NCBI GenBank assembly: GCA_037953745.1 | Contig: JBAKBP010001423.1 | Location: 1-64,000 of the forward strand | DNA: 64,000 bases | Direction: 5' to 3' | From: Lithodes maja | Lineage: Eukaryota; Arthropoda; Malacostraca; Decapoda; Lithodidae | In this document: piece by piece, positions 50,010 through 60,588 of the stretch | Layout of the letters: the number at the start of each line of letters is the position of its first letter | Position numbering within the stretch: the stretch's first letter is position 1 | The notes under the pieces: generated by a model | What the model was told of the DNA's origin: nothing | What the model saw: the letters and a program-made list of their open reading frames with translations, nothing else | Database searches by the model: none | Made by a program: the position numbers and the translations under genes

Positions 50010-53000
50010 AAACATCTATCTATCTATCTATCTATTGCCTGACGCCGTGATCCCCGAAGGGGTGGCCACGAACGAACCGCCCCCATGCACCTCTGTCCCC
50101 AGTCAGTCGACGCCCCTCCCCCCAACCAGCACCGCCTTCATTCATGTAGTTCCTCACTCCATCCTTCCACCTCATATTCGGTCTACCTCTCCCCCTCTGT
50201 CCCTCCACCTCGCTCTCGTACACCCTCTTAGTCATTCTCTCGCTTTCCATACATTCCATATGGCCGAACCATCTCAAGTTGTTCCTTTTCACACTTTCCA
50301 GCACATCTACCTCCACACCACACCTCCTTCTTACTTCCTCATTAGTCTGTCTATCCCTCCATGTAATTCCGCACGCACTCCTTAAGTAATTCATTTCCAC
50401 TGCTCTCACTCTTGGTCTGAGTCTCTCAACCAACGTCCATGCTTCGCTTCCGTAAGTCAGTGTCGGGATTACCACACTGTCATGCAAGGACTTCTTCACT
50501 TCCATACTGACCACCCTATTTCTTGTTACTGCTTTTAGCGTTCCTACAACCCTCTCCCGCACCTCTTCATCCATAGTCCCATCTTTACTCAACACACTGC
50601 CCAGATACTTAAAAGAGTTGACGATCTCCATAGCCTGACCGTTCAGCTTCACCTCACACTCTGTGACTTCACCCCTTTCGAAGACCATAACCTTGCTCTT
50701 CCCCGTATTTACCTTCAAATTCCGTTTTTCGCACACTGTTCCAAACTCATTTACCAGACCCTGCAACTCCCATTCATTATCACTCATCAGAACTGTATCA
50801 TCCGCAAACAGCAGTATAGGTAGCTTCCACTCAATTCCCTCCCTTTTCAGCGATACACCAACATCCACTGCTCTTGATAGTATTTCTTTCATAACTCCAT
50901 CCATATATACAGTAAACAACCACGGGGACATCACACACCCCTGTTTCAAACCAACATTCAGGTCAAAAAACTCGCTCTGCTCACTCTCCACACGTACTGC
51001 CGCCTTTGCACCCTCATACATGCTCTTCACTGCTTTCAGCAACTTGCCCTCTACTCCGTATATTCTAAGTACTTTCCACAAACCTTCTCTATCCACTCTG
51101 TCATAGGCCTTCTCCAAGTCCATAAAGGCAACATACACCTTTTGTTTCTTCTCCAGATACTTCTCCACAACACAATTCAGGGTAAAAATCTGATCTACAC
51201 ATCCTCTTCCCTTCCTAAAGCCTCCCTGCTCGTCGCCTATCCATTTCTCCGTTCTCACTCTCACTCTCTCAATCACTACCCTACTGTATACCTTCCCTAC
51301 TACGCTTAGAAGACATATTCCTCGGTGGTTACCACACACTCCTCTTTCCCCTTTGCCCTTATATAGGGGGACTATTATGCCAGTCTTCCAGTCATCGGGT
51401 GCACTCCCCTTCTCCCATGCTAGTTTGCACATTTTCCATACCCATTCTATCACTATCTCACCACCATACCTCAACATTTCCCCACACACTCCATCTGTTC
51501 CTGGTGCTTTCCCCAACTTCACTCTTTTCATGGCTTCCCACACTTCTGACCTCCTGATCCCCACCTCCTCCTCCACTACTTCTCTTCTTCTCCCTCCCAT
51601 ACCATATCCAGCTATGTTTGCTGGCTCTTCATTCCTTTCATTTAGCAACTCACTGAAGTACTCCCTCCATCTTTCGACTCTCTCTTGCTTCTCGGCTAGC
51701 ATTCTCCCATTCTTATCTTTCACACCCTTACTGTTTCCCTTGCTACCTTCCCTAACTTTCTTGACTTCTTTCCAGAACAGTTTCTTACTCTCCCTCCATT
51801 TTACACTCAGATTCCTTCCAAATTCCTCATCTACTCTTCTCTTACTTTCCTTCACTACTCTCTTCACCACCCTCTTACTCTCCACGTACCTCGCTCGTTT
51901 CTGTCTCTCGGAATCTTCATTCCCTCTACTACCCAACCACTCTCTATATGCTTTCTTCTTTTCTTCCACAGCTATTCTTACCTCTTCTGTCCACCATGCT
52001 GTACCTTTCACTCCCCTCCCTCTTCTCCTCACTCCACACACCTCCTCACATGCTGCACATATCTCATCCTTAAACACCTTGCTCATCTCCTCCACTTCCT
52101 CCATAACTTCCAGGTCGAACCCACCTAGTCGTCTTTCCACTGCTCTCCTGTACTCCTCCCTGACTTCCTCCTCCTGCAACCTCTCCACCCTCCTCACCAT
52201 TCCACCCTCCTCTCGCCTCCCTCCCGCTCTCCTCACCCACTTCTTTTGTATCCTAACCTTAGCTACCACTACATAATGATCAGAAAGACCCCCTCCAATA
52301 CCCCTATACACCCTAGTATCCATCACAGATTTCTTCATTCGTTCATCCACACATACATAATCAATCAATGACTTTCGTTCCACCACTGTCTTATCCTTCA
52401 TCGTCAACATCCGTTTCCACGTGTACCTGTGGATCATTCTGTGTCGGAAGAAGGTGTTGGCTATCCACAGCCTCCTCCCCACACATACATCCACAAGTGC
52501 ACTACCATTCCCATTCACCTCTGATGGTACCCCCCACCCTCCCACCACTCCCTCAACTTTCCTATCACCCACCTTACCATTCATATCCCCAATCAGAAAT
52601 ATTCTTTCGTTCTTGTCAAACTTCTCCAGGCACGCCTCCACATTCATCCAGAACTCCTCTTTCTTTCTTTCAAGTATATCCTCTGTCGGGGCATACACGC
52701 ATACAATCACCCACGTTTGTATTCCTACTTTCATTCTCACCCACACAATCCTTGAACCCACAGACCCATACTCTCTTACACATTCCTTCCATTTGCTACT
52801 TACAAACAAACATGCACCTTCTCTCGCTGTTCCTTCACTCACTCCAGCACACACACCCATTCCACACTCCCACTCTCTCACATCTGAACCTTTCCATTTG
52901 GTCTCTGTCATTCCACATACATCCAGCCTGGCATTCACTAACACTTCCAGAACCTCTCTCTCTTTTGTGCCATCATTCATGCCACTAACATTCCATGTAG

Positions 53001-53214
53001 CCATTCTCAGAATGTCCGAAGGCATGTCCTTAGTCGGTCGTGGTTCGTCAACGTTGGTTCCGTCCGCATCCGAGGCTGTTCGTTCGTTTTTTTTTGCTTA
53101 GATATTTTTTCCGGGTGGGGGTCGCAAGCCCACCGACCCAACCTCTTTAGTCGCCTCTTACGACACGCAGAAGGCACGTGGGGCATATTCTATTCCCTAA
53201 CCCCCAGGGGGAAC
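50010..53214 (-). mobile_element. RTE-like non-LTR retrotransposon V, near full length
   Basis: This is a single-ORF element on the minus strand. The 5' region (about 53026-53214) begins near CTGGGGGTTAGGGAATAG and includes GCGTGTCGTAAGAGGCGACT. The 3' end is a short (GATA)n-type repeat (50012-50034), typical of RTE termini. It is very similar to copy U on the other strand. It adjoins a gag-like remnant on its 5' side. Confidence 0.82.
50032..53025 (-). CDS. RTE-like endonuclease/reverse transcriptase (copy V)
   Basis: The open frame has 997 codons and starts MPSDILRMATWNVSGM. The endonuclease has ETKWKG, IGDMNGKVGD and GLSDHYVVV. RT has GKAPGTDGVCGEML, NHRGICLLSVVGKVYSR, GGFRKGRGCVDQIF, FMDLEKAYDRVDR, GLKQGCVMSPWLF and the active site FADDTVLM. 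The C-terminal part has LTYGSEAWTL and NNLRWFGHME, common in RTE-clade proteins. Compared with copy U it lacks five residues (QQGKR) by an in-frame 15-nt difference after EEVRERV. No stop interrupts it. Confidence 0.85.
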   Translation of the reverse strand: MPSDILRMATWNVSGMNDGTKEREVLEVLVNARLDVCGMTETKWKGSDVREWECGMGVCAGVSEGTAREGACLFVSSKWKECVREYGSVGSRIVWVRMKVGIQTWVIVCVYAPTEDILERKKEEFWMNVEACLEKFDKNERIFLIGDMNGKVGDRKVEGVVGGWGVPSEVNGNGSALVDVCVGRRLWIANTFFRHRMIHRYTWKRMLTMKDKTVVERKSLIDYVCVDERMKKSVMDTRVYRGIGGGLSDHYVVVAKVRIQKKWVRRAGGRREEGGMVRRVERLQEEEVREEYRRAVERRLGGFDLEVMEEVEEMSKVFKDEICAACEEVCGVRRRGRGVKGTAWWTEEVRIAVEEKKKAYREWLGSRGNEDSERQKRARYVESKRVVKRVVKESKRRVDEEFGRNLSVKWRESKKLFWKEVKKVREGSKGNSKGVKDKNGRMLAEKQERVERWREYFSELLNERNEEPANIAGYGMGGRRREVVEEEVGIRRSEVWEAMKRVKLGKAPGTDGVCGEMLRYGGEIVIEWVWKMCKLAWEKGSAPDDWKTGIIVPLYKGKGERGVCGNHRGICLLSVVGKVYSRVVIERVRVRTEKWIGDEQGGFRKGRGCVDQIFTLNCVVEKYLEKKQKVYVAFMDLEKAYDRVDREGLWKVLRIYGVEGKLLKAVKSMYEGAKAAVRVESEQSEFFDLNVGLKQGCVMSPWLFTVYMDGVMKEILSRAVDVGVSLKREGIEWKLPILLFADDTVLMSDNEWELQGLVNEFGTVCEKRNLKVNTGKSKVMVFERGEVTECEVKLNGQAMEIVNSFKYLGSVLSKDGTMDEEVRERVVGTLKAVTRNRVVSMEVKKSLHDSVVIPTLTYGSEAWTLVERLRPRVRAVEMNYLRSACGITWRDRQTNEEVRRRCGVEVDVLESVKRNNLRWFGHMECMESERMTKRVYESEVEGQRGRGRPNMRWKDGVRNYMNEGGAGWGEGRRLTGDRGAWGRFVRGHPFGDHGVRQ

Positions 53215-54913
53215 ATCAGTTTCTGTTATAACATTTAACGAAGACAAAAGGCGGATGGACCCTTGTTCTGGCCATGACCCAGGCGTGGCAACAGAGTTAC
53301 TAGGCACCCCCCCTTTATCTTTAGAGAGAGTAGTCACAGGTTGACCCGGCGGAGGGGCTACTTGGCGTCTTATGGCACATTGTTGCATGACCCTATGCAG
53401 TAAATCATCCAATTGTTTGGACGTAACACATGGAGGTTTCGGTCGTTTGAGAGGCTTTGGCCGGTTTCCCTCTGTCTGTTGTTCCTCTACTTGTACCTTC
53501 GAACTTGTGTCTAGTATCTTACTACCACTAGGTTGAGATGTTAAGTCTGAACTATGTGTCGGAGAATCCCGGTCTCGGGATCCCGGCGGGATATCAGGTA
53601 CCTTAGGAGGTTGAAGAACAGTGACGCTTGGTACTGTGTTCCTAGTGGGCGGCCTGACGGGCTGCCTCTTCGTAACTTGGTCTAATTCAGCGTCAGACTG
53701 TTTTGCCGTGACCGCCTCTAGTGTGGTAGAAAATGGAGGTACAGTAGGGTCCCGCATAAAACGTGTTCGCATAAAACGAATCTCGATTAAAACGACCGAC
53801 CTAAAATATTAATATTTAATTTTCGATCAGAACGAATGTGATCACATAAAACGAGTCCGCCGCCAGAGTGGGGCAAATCCGAGGAGTTTTCATATAGAGC
53901 GCCGAAATATCGTACAAAACGTACAATATATCGTACGCTCCTGACGGAAATTTACGCTTCCAGTGAACATTGACGATATTGGGCCACCAAAATGCTGTGT
54001 TCACATAAAACGAAATCGCATAAAACGCCCTCGTTTATCGACCATATACTCGTTTTATGCGGGACCCTACTGTATACCTGCCTGTATCACCTTAGCCTGA
54101 GGATAAACACTGTCATTGCTATTAGAACTCGAGGCCTCCGGCGTTGACGACAACTCCTGGCCCGGAAAGTCACTGTTCTCCAACATAAGTTTAGAACCCT
54201 GGAGCCTAACCGTAACTGACTTTCTAACCCTCATCGCAGACTGCGAGCGCTCGGCGTCCGCCGCGATGAGACCGGGTAAAACCACCGGCGTCGCCGCGAC
54301 GGACGTCGATGCTCCCGGCTGCTGCTCCGTTTGACACACTTGCGAGCTAGAGTTAAGGTTGCCTAAAGTTACCCTCTCCCTGCGCCGAGGGCTAGATAGT
54401 TTTCGTATCTTGTCAGGCAGGAACTCCATGCTGGAAGTCCGCCGACCAAGTCCTGCAGGTGGTAATGGTTGGGATGGATAGACATTCCGGCGACTCTGAG
54501 CGACTCCTCTTGTAGTGGGGAGGGGAGCTCTGTATGGAAGTCGTAGACGAATGGGGAGAGGCCAGGTTCATGCATGTTACTGGGGGGTTCTGTGTCTGAG
54601 AAACTGGGGCATTTTCAAAAGAATATACTTTTACAATTCTTAACAATTCAGCATTATTGCAGCATAACGCTACGTCTGCTACCCTAGAAGCGTAAGCTGC
54701 AAATTTGTTCTTTATCTCAATGCGTGTTAATAGACATGACACATCCTGGCTTGCTAGCCATTCCTCAAATAAGTCTGAATATACTGGGCATTTGCGAGAT
54801 GACCATAAGAAAGAGGATCTGTCTAGACACCTTACACACCGTATACATAGCCTGTGTGCTGCGACAGGTACTAGGAGGCACGTCGGCATCGAACAAATGG
54901 AAAACAGAGGCAT
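53197..54913 (-). pseudogene. Gag-like ORF of a second, DIRS-like retroelement
   Basis: The start at 54913 reads MPLFSICSMPTC, followed by HRLCIRCVRCLDRSSFLWSS and KCPVYSDLFEEW, a Cys-rich N-terminus similar in layout to copy C gag (MPCFRQGCGSPC). A splice-acceptor-like TGTTCTATTTCCAG lies upstream near 54981-54994. A frameshift near 54425 leads to a frame with MEFLPDKIRKLSSPRR, which is interrupted by a MITE (53742-54072) and continues in the same phase to 53197. RTE copy V abuts its 3' side. The family assignment is by pattern only. Confidence 0.45.
53742..54072. mobile_element. MITE (CAGT ends, TA duplication) in gag-like pseudogene
   Basis: CAGTAGGGTCCCGCATAAAACG at 53742 and its inverse ending GGGACCCTACTG at 54072 are flanked by TA. 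The 331-base unit plus TA equals 333 bases, so the host reading phase is preserved across it. Internal ATAAAACGA motifs recur. No transposase frame is present. Confidence 0.85.
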
Positions 54914-54994
54914 GATAACAGAGGCTCCCCTCCCCGGCGGGAACAACTCGTCCGTAGCTGGCCGGACTGTAGAAGGGATCTGGAAATAGAACAT

Positions 54995-56599
54995 TTCCAG
55001 GAATCAATGCTCATAAGGATAACCTGAGAGGTTTTAACATCCTATACTCCCGGTGCCAGAACAAGGGTAGGCCACAGCCTCAATCCCTGTTCTGATCCCT
55101 AAGAGAGTTTTGAGAGTCTCCCTCCTCACGCCCTTCTCAATCATAAGGAGGGGCTCCAAATCGGGTTGCCAACCTGTGACATGGGTCACAGATTCGAAAG
55201 CCAAACCAACTCAGCGGTTAACTGCGTGCCATTACATACAATTGCTAGCAGCCGCCAGTAAGTTTACTCACTGAGCCGCCGCATCACGAAGTAAACCGGT
55301 AAGCTAATAGGTTCGCCGAAACTCGTATCAGAGATACGTATCCTTCCGCCGGACATGCAGGACCGGCGTCAGGATAGGTAGTGGCACACTACCACATACA
55401 CAAAAAATAACAGGGGGGAAAAGACAAGAGGACCAGACCACACACCGGCACGGCGGCCACAGACCTCAGGCCGCAGGCATAAGAACCAGCGGGTCAAAAA
55501 CCAAGGACAACCCTCGGCTATGGGCACCAGCCTGAGAGAAAACCTTCCTCTAAATAAAAACACCCCTGTAACAAGGACGCCTCCTTGAGCTCCCTGAAAG
55601 TGGGCAACACTAACGCACGGGAGCACAAGAAAAGGGGGCACAGAATATATCACATACAGATAAAAAACATACACCCCTAATAAAATAAGAGTCCCTAAAG
55701 GCTTTATCACGAGGCAAAGAATCTTCACGCAGGATAACACTTACTCTGAAGACCACCTCGAGCAGCACGAAGCAGATGAAGCCCCCGCACGGGGCCTCTA
55801 AGCAGGCTCGAACGCCAGAAGATCCCACACCACGTGTGACAATCCTGGCACTGGCGCGCCTGCACAATGAAAAAAGACAAGGCCCCTAGGCCGAAACACT
55901 GGACTGTAGAACAGCTTGTGAAGATAAAAAGCCTCCTAACTAAGGAAAAGCAAAAAACTAAGGCGCAAAATAAGAGACACGAGTAAACACCCAAGTGGCG
56001 TCAGTCTTGAACACAACATGTTAGCGCCTGAAATGTACCCTAATTTTAACACTTCCTGTGGGCAAACCATAACACAACCCGTGCTAGCTAATCTAAACCT
56101 TGTTCACTACAACTCAGATATATACAAATGAGCAAAGACTCAATAGAAGAGAGCGAACGTCGAATGAAGCAGAGCTCGGGGCACACGTGTTGACAGGTTG
56201 CCCGCGGGGAAGAGAAGGGAGAATGATGCGCTTGGCGAGAAGTGGCAAGAAGCCACAACGCAAGAAATCCACCGAATGTGGGAAGCGTGTTTATAACAGT
56301 ATTTAAGTATTAAAGTTTTTCTTTTTTCTTCTTTTATTTTTTACGAAAGTGTTTTCATAGTGGGTACCCAATCTATGACGACACCATAAGAGAAGTAGCA
56401 TTGCACTTATGAGGATGACTCTTGTTTCTTCCCCGCGGCGGCTGATTCAAACGGTCAACGTGGGTGTTGAATGGAGACTATTATACTAATAGGCAACATC
56501 ATCAATGATGGAGGGGCCACTATTAAATAGTCAATATATAGAATATTGTCAATATATGTGCGCCTTATATCCACTTTTGTTAATATTTCAGAACTGATA
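54995..56599. other. No recognised gene (possible leader of second DIRS-like element)
   Basis: The sequence is mixed, mildly A-rich, with several short frames of no recognisable family. Its position upstream of the gag-like start fits a retroelement leader, but I found no terminal repeats. 56440-56600 is AT-rich and resembles intron sequence. Confidence 0.35.
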
Positions 56600-56601
56600 T
56601 A

Positions 56602-57058
56602 CAGTTCACCCTCGGGTAACACTGTTAATTTGTCCTGCCATAACACCGTGTTACATGAAGCATAGGTTATATGGGAAATACGGCATTTCGTCCCAGCAAC
56701 TTCCCCAAAGTCCCCTTTTTTAGCCTTCTACGCCCTAAAACCTGACACAAATCACTCAAAATACCGACCATGGCGACCAAACAACACTCAATCATACTTC
56801 ACATGCCATATGCATAAATTATGATAGCAAAAGGGCAACAAAGAGGTAAGTAAGGGTGGTTTAGAGGGATGGGCTGGCACATAAAATACACTTGGACCGC
56901 ACAGTTTTGTTCTCCTCAACATGGGTGGGAAGGGAAACTGAGTCAATGGCGTTCCCCGAGCTGAGGCAAACCATGTTATAGGTAACTCGTCACATTTGGG
57001 GTACCCGTGTTAAAGCAAAACCGCATTTTGCAAAGCCGTGTTACCCGAGGGTACACTG
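56602..57058. mobile_element. MITE (CAGT ends, TA duplication) next to FN3 exon
   Basis: The ends are CAGTTCACCCTCGGGTAACAC and, inverted, GTGTTACCCGAGGGTACACTG, flanked by TA at 56600-56601 and 57059-57060. It is about 457 bases, without a transposase. Its right end lies about 13 bases from the splice donor of the exon at 57073-57211. A diverged relative is at 59205-59390. Confidence 0.82.
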
Positions 57059-57072
57059 TACTAGGTACTGAC

Positions 57073-57211
57073 CATCCTCCTGTGTGGTGGCTATCTCTGG
57101 TGGTGAGAGAGGTCCAGCACCTCGGTTGTTGAAGGCTTGTAATACAACTTCATAGCGGGTGTACTGCTGTAGGCCGGACAGTGTAGTTGACCCTCCATAT
57201 GCTGACCCAAC
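57073..57211 (-). CDS. Host exon encoding part of a fibronectin type III domain
   Basis: On the minus strand, acceptor TTTCTCACTTATAG precedes an open 139-nt exon that reads VGSAYGGSTTLSGLQQYTRY then EVVLQAFNNRGAGPLSPPEI and ATTQED, ending at a GTCAGTAC donor (57072). The Y-x-V-x-x-x-A-x-N-x-x-G-x-G-P-x-S pattern is diagnostic of the second half of an FN3 domain, and the TQED end is typical of Dscam-like or other cell-surface adhesion proteins. The rest of the gene is outside or not recognised here. Confidence 0.7.
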
Positions 57212-57479
57212 CTATAAGTGAGAAACACTATTGTAACAATATCTAATTGAGGGGTGGTCTTTTTTTTGTACCATCCTTGTTTCACCCCATTATTTTACAG
57301 TGACCATGTGCGATACAAGTGCTAAACAGGGTGAGATTTTAACCTTCAAAATTAAAATTAAATCCAAGACACACTATCTATCTCTTCTCACACAAAAAAG
57401 CCATTTCATTACTCACTTACTTACTCAATAATTCTCACCTACACAGTTTGAAAATTGTAGTCATCATTGTAATTACCTA
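57212..57479 (-). other. Intron-like DNA upstream of FN3 exon
   Basis: AT-rich, with a T run near 57259-57266. I see nothing else. Confidence 0.4.
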
Positions 57480-57795
57480 TTTGGATTTATCTATTTATGT
57501 TTAACAGGATAATCGCTAAGCTCGTGCTGTCCCGTCTTCCTTTTCATAACTGTCATATTTTGATTTAAAGCTCTGAATGGTATTGGCACATACTAATTCT
57601 TCTGGTAAATTGTTCCATGCATTTACAGCTCTATGTGGGAATGCAACTTCATAACATCTTTTTTGCATCTTTTTTTAAGGATTTTGTATGGATATCCTCT
57701 TTCTCTGTTTATCTGCACATACATTAGTCCTGGCAGTCCACATACTCCATACCTTTCACAATTACGAACAGTGCAATCATATCGCCTCTCTTCCT
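57480..57795 (-). pseudogene. CR1-like LINE 3'-end fragment
   Basis: The minus reading gives a degenerate C-terminal block: RREKEERRYDCTV, then RAVNAWNNLPEEL-like sequence and KEDGTARA before a stop, the usual end of CR1/L2-like ORF2. Frameshifts and stops are frequent. It is 5'-truncated. Confidence 0.65.
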
Positions 57796-57802
57796 TCTCT
57801 CC

Positions 57803-58741
57803 TACAATGTGGTGGATTGTGTTCTTTTATTTCAAAAAATTTATTTTATTAAGCGTTGTTTCCACAAAGCGATTTTGATTAGTTCTTTTGCATTTATCTT
57901 GTGTCGTCCCAGTTTTGGTTTGTTTGTTTTGCAAGTTTTACATTATAATGAAGCGATGTAGGTTAACCCTTTTAAACCCCTGGTGCTCAGGACTGCGACT
58001 TGAGTGGTTTGGAGGTTTTGTCTAAAGTGGAGAACCATACAAATCATGTGCTTAGTGTTGGCTAAACTTTTGGAAATTTTGTAAACAAAAATAAACAATG
58101 CAACCCGTGTGAAAATTGGGCTACGATAAGTTTTGCTAGTGGTAGAGCAAATTAAAACTTTTGTAACACTGCATTAGGTCAACCTCTTTTTTCCCTGCAA
58201 TCTCGGAAAAGACCTGGTACTAAGTATGTCTCGGTCAGCCAAGCGGTGCATTTAAATTGCGTTTCTTGAAGTGTTTGGGAGTGTTATATACAGTATTATT
58301 AGAAATAGTTTGTCCCATGCAAGTGAATAACTTTCATAATTATATAATGGTGACTATATTACAGCCCTATGGTCTATGGTTAACCCCTCGAGTACCAGCG
58401 ACGCACGTTATGTGTCGCCTTAATTACTGTTGTCCTATGGCACCTACAGGGTTCAGAATTGTATGTGAACTACTTTAGGATCCCACGGAACAATACCGAT
58501 GGTTGGCAACCCTCCAAGTCCAACCGCATGCGTGTGGGCTCGCGCGGGAGTGATTTTCCAGTACAGTATATTGCCTACACATCACCCCATGTTAATTAAA
58601 ATGTAAAACTTGCAAACTAAACAAACCAAAACTTGGACAAAGACAATATAAAGGCAAAATAACTTATCAAAATCGCTATGTGGAAACAACACTTACTAAA
58701 ATAAAATATATGAAATAAAAGAACACAATCCACCACATAGG
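57803..58741. mobile_element. Long inverted-repeat element
   Basis: Arms of about 150 bases are inverted: TACAATGTGGTGGATTGTGTTC at 57803 and GAACACAATCCACCACATAG ending near 58741. Pairing continues through TTTTGGTTTGTTTGTTTTGCAAGTTTTACATT. The interior lacks a recognisable transposase. The family is not assigned. Confidence 0.68.
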
Positions 58742-58876
58742 GTGTACATTACTACATGAGCAAGTTATTCTGTAAAATTGTGACTTTCCACCACACCCCA
58801 GGACCCCTAAATGACTTAGGTGAGCATTTTGTGTTTTGTTTTTCCTTCATTACTAACCCATTCCATGTGTTTTCAG

Positions 58877-58950
58877 GAGAAAAAAAATTACAAGTGGCTG
58901 GTTCTGGAGTGTACATTTATATCAAATCGCTTGGGGTCCACCGAGTTAAG
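58877..58950 (+). CDS. Possible internal exon
   Basis: A TGTGTTTTCAG acceptor ends at 58876 and a strong AAG/GTAAGT donor begins at 58951. The 74 bases between are open as EKKNYKWLVLECTF then ISNRLGSTEL. I do not recognise the peptide. It lies on the opposite strand to the FN3 exon. This could be chance. Confidence 0.22.
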
Positions 58951-59675
58951 GTAAGTGACAGTCTTTTGACCGGTAAGAGAGCTGCGTATAGAAATACATA
59001 TGCATAAAGTAGGCCTACTATTTTCTAGGAAGTTGGTTATAATTTGATTCTTTTTATCATGCATTGCCCTATACGTTGATCTATAATTCATTGATGTATA
59101 CCTCATAGTATGAGTGTATAGTCGCATACTGTATAAGGTAAATAGATTTTTATTGACCTTATTTTTTATTTTAAATACATTGATATTAAAAATATAACCA
59201 GTCATGTTCTCGGTAACACGGTCATTTCATTCCTTCGTCCTTCTGTGTTACTGAAACAACATACATTACCTTATGGGGAAAATTCATTTCGTCCCAGCCA
59301 AAATCCCAAAGCCCCCTTTTTGACCTATTTCGTCCAAGCCTAAGTCCCAAAGTTCCCTTTTTTGACACAATGTACACGTCGCACATCATAGAAATACCAT
59401 AAAGTACACATCATAGAAATACAAAAAGGTAACGGGGGGAGGCATTTTGTTTAAGCAACAGTGGGAGAGATCCTTATAATCACTGAGCATATTGAGGTAC
59501 ACGCCAACCGACAGATGTAAACAAACAGAGGGAGAGCGGGAAGGCGATCGGACCCGAGCGTGATGTCACAGGACCGAGTCGATTCCGCGGTAGATTGGAG
59601 CATGCCCGTGTATGACCAGAGCTTCCGCTATTAAGGTGACCGAGTCTGGAGAGTGAGGGACGGGAAATTGAAAAA
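58951..59675. other. Spacer with diverged MITE fragment
   Basis: 59205-59390 resembles the interior of the MITE at 56602-57058 (CATTTCGTCCCAGC, CCCAAAGTCCCCTTTTT). The remainder has no recognised gene; 59460-59675 may be the 5' part of LINE T. Confidence 0.5.
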
Positions 59676-60588
59676 GTGGTTTATACGAATAGAAGGGAGG
59701 AGATCTGGGAGGGAAGAGAATGTGATAGAAGTTGTGGCAGAGGTGGAGAGCAGGGTGGAAGCGTCTTGGGGAGAGACAGGACAAGAAGAAGCTGCAGACA
59801 CAGTACCGGTAGTGTGAGGGGGGGAGTAGGACACGGACAGGAGGAGCGGGATGATGTAGCTGCTGAAGGAATGGTAGAAAGATTAAGGATTATGTTTAGC
59901 AATGTTGATGTGTTTACCCAGGACAAGAAAAGAAAACTGATATGTAGGTTGCAGGATGAAGAGGAAAAACCTGATGTCATAGCCTTACAGGAAGTAAGAC
60001 CAAAAAATGCTAGAATTGAAAGGGAACTGGTGGAGTATAGTTTGGAGAGTTTTGAGTTGTATGAGAGGAATGCAATTAGAGCAGAGGTTGGAAGAGGACT
60101 GTTTATTTATGTAAGAAAAGAGCTCAAGGTAATTGAGGTGGATATGAGACAGCAATATTGTAAGTATTTGTGTATTGAAGTAAAATGTGCAAGAGGGTCA
60201 ATTCTAATTGCCTCTATATATAGAAGCCCAAATAATAGTAGGGAAGAGGATGATAACCTACTGAAAGCAATGGAGGAAATAGATAATAGAGAGAACAAAT
60301 ATAAGATTTTGATTGGAGATTTCAATTTGCCAAGGATCAACTGGGCAAATTGTACTACTCCAGCGGGACAGTGTAGCCTGGAAAACAAATTTATAGAGAA
60401 AGTGAGAGATTGTTTTTTAACGCAACATATTACAGAGATGACAATATATATAGAGATGGGACGCAGGGGAGTGTACTTGATTTGATTTTTAGCAATGAGG
60501 AGGATATAGTAGAACATGTCAATGTGGATAGCCCTATAGGTCGTAGTGACCATGCCCGTATAAGTTTTAGTTGCAATATTAAAACAGA
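59676..60588 (+). pseudogene. LINE T: endonuclease part of a CR1-like ORF2, 3'-truncated
   Basis: The frame carries LRIMFSNVDVFTQDKKRK, PDVIALQEVRPKNA, SIYRSPNNSREEDD and IGDFNLPRINWANC, a CR1-like apurinic endonuclease. After a frameshift near 60430 the next frame gives VLDLIFSNEEDIVE and GRSDHARISFS. The sequence then switches to RTE copy U at 60589. The remainder of its ORF2 (RT) is absent. Confidence 0.78.

Noticed and set aside
51353..53101. Ser/Thr/Pro-rich plus frames opposite RTE copy V
   Set aside because: They are antisense shadows of the RTE coding frame; the same shadows occur opposite copy U.
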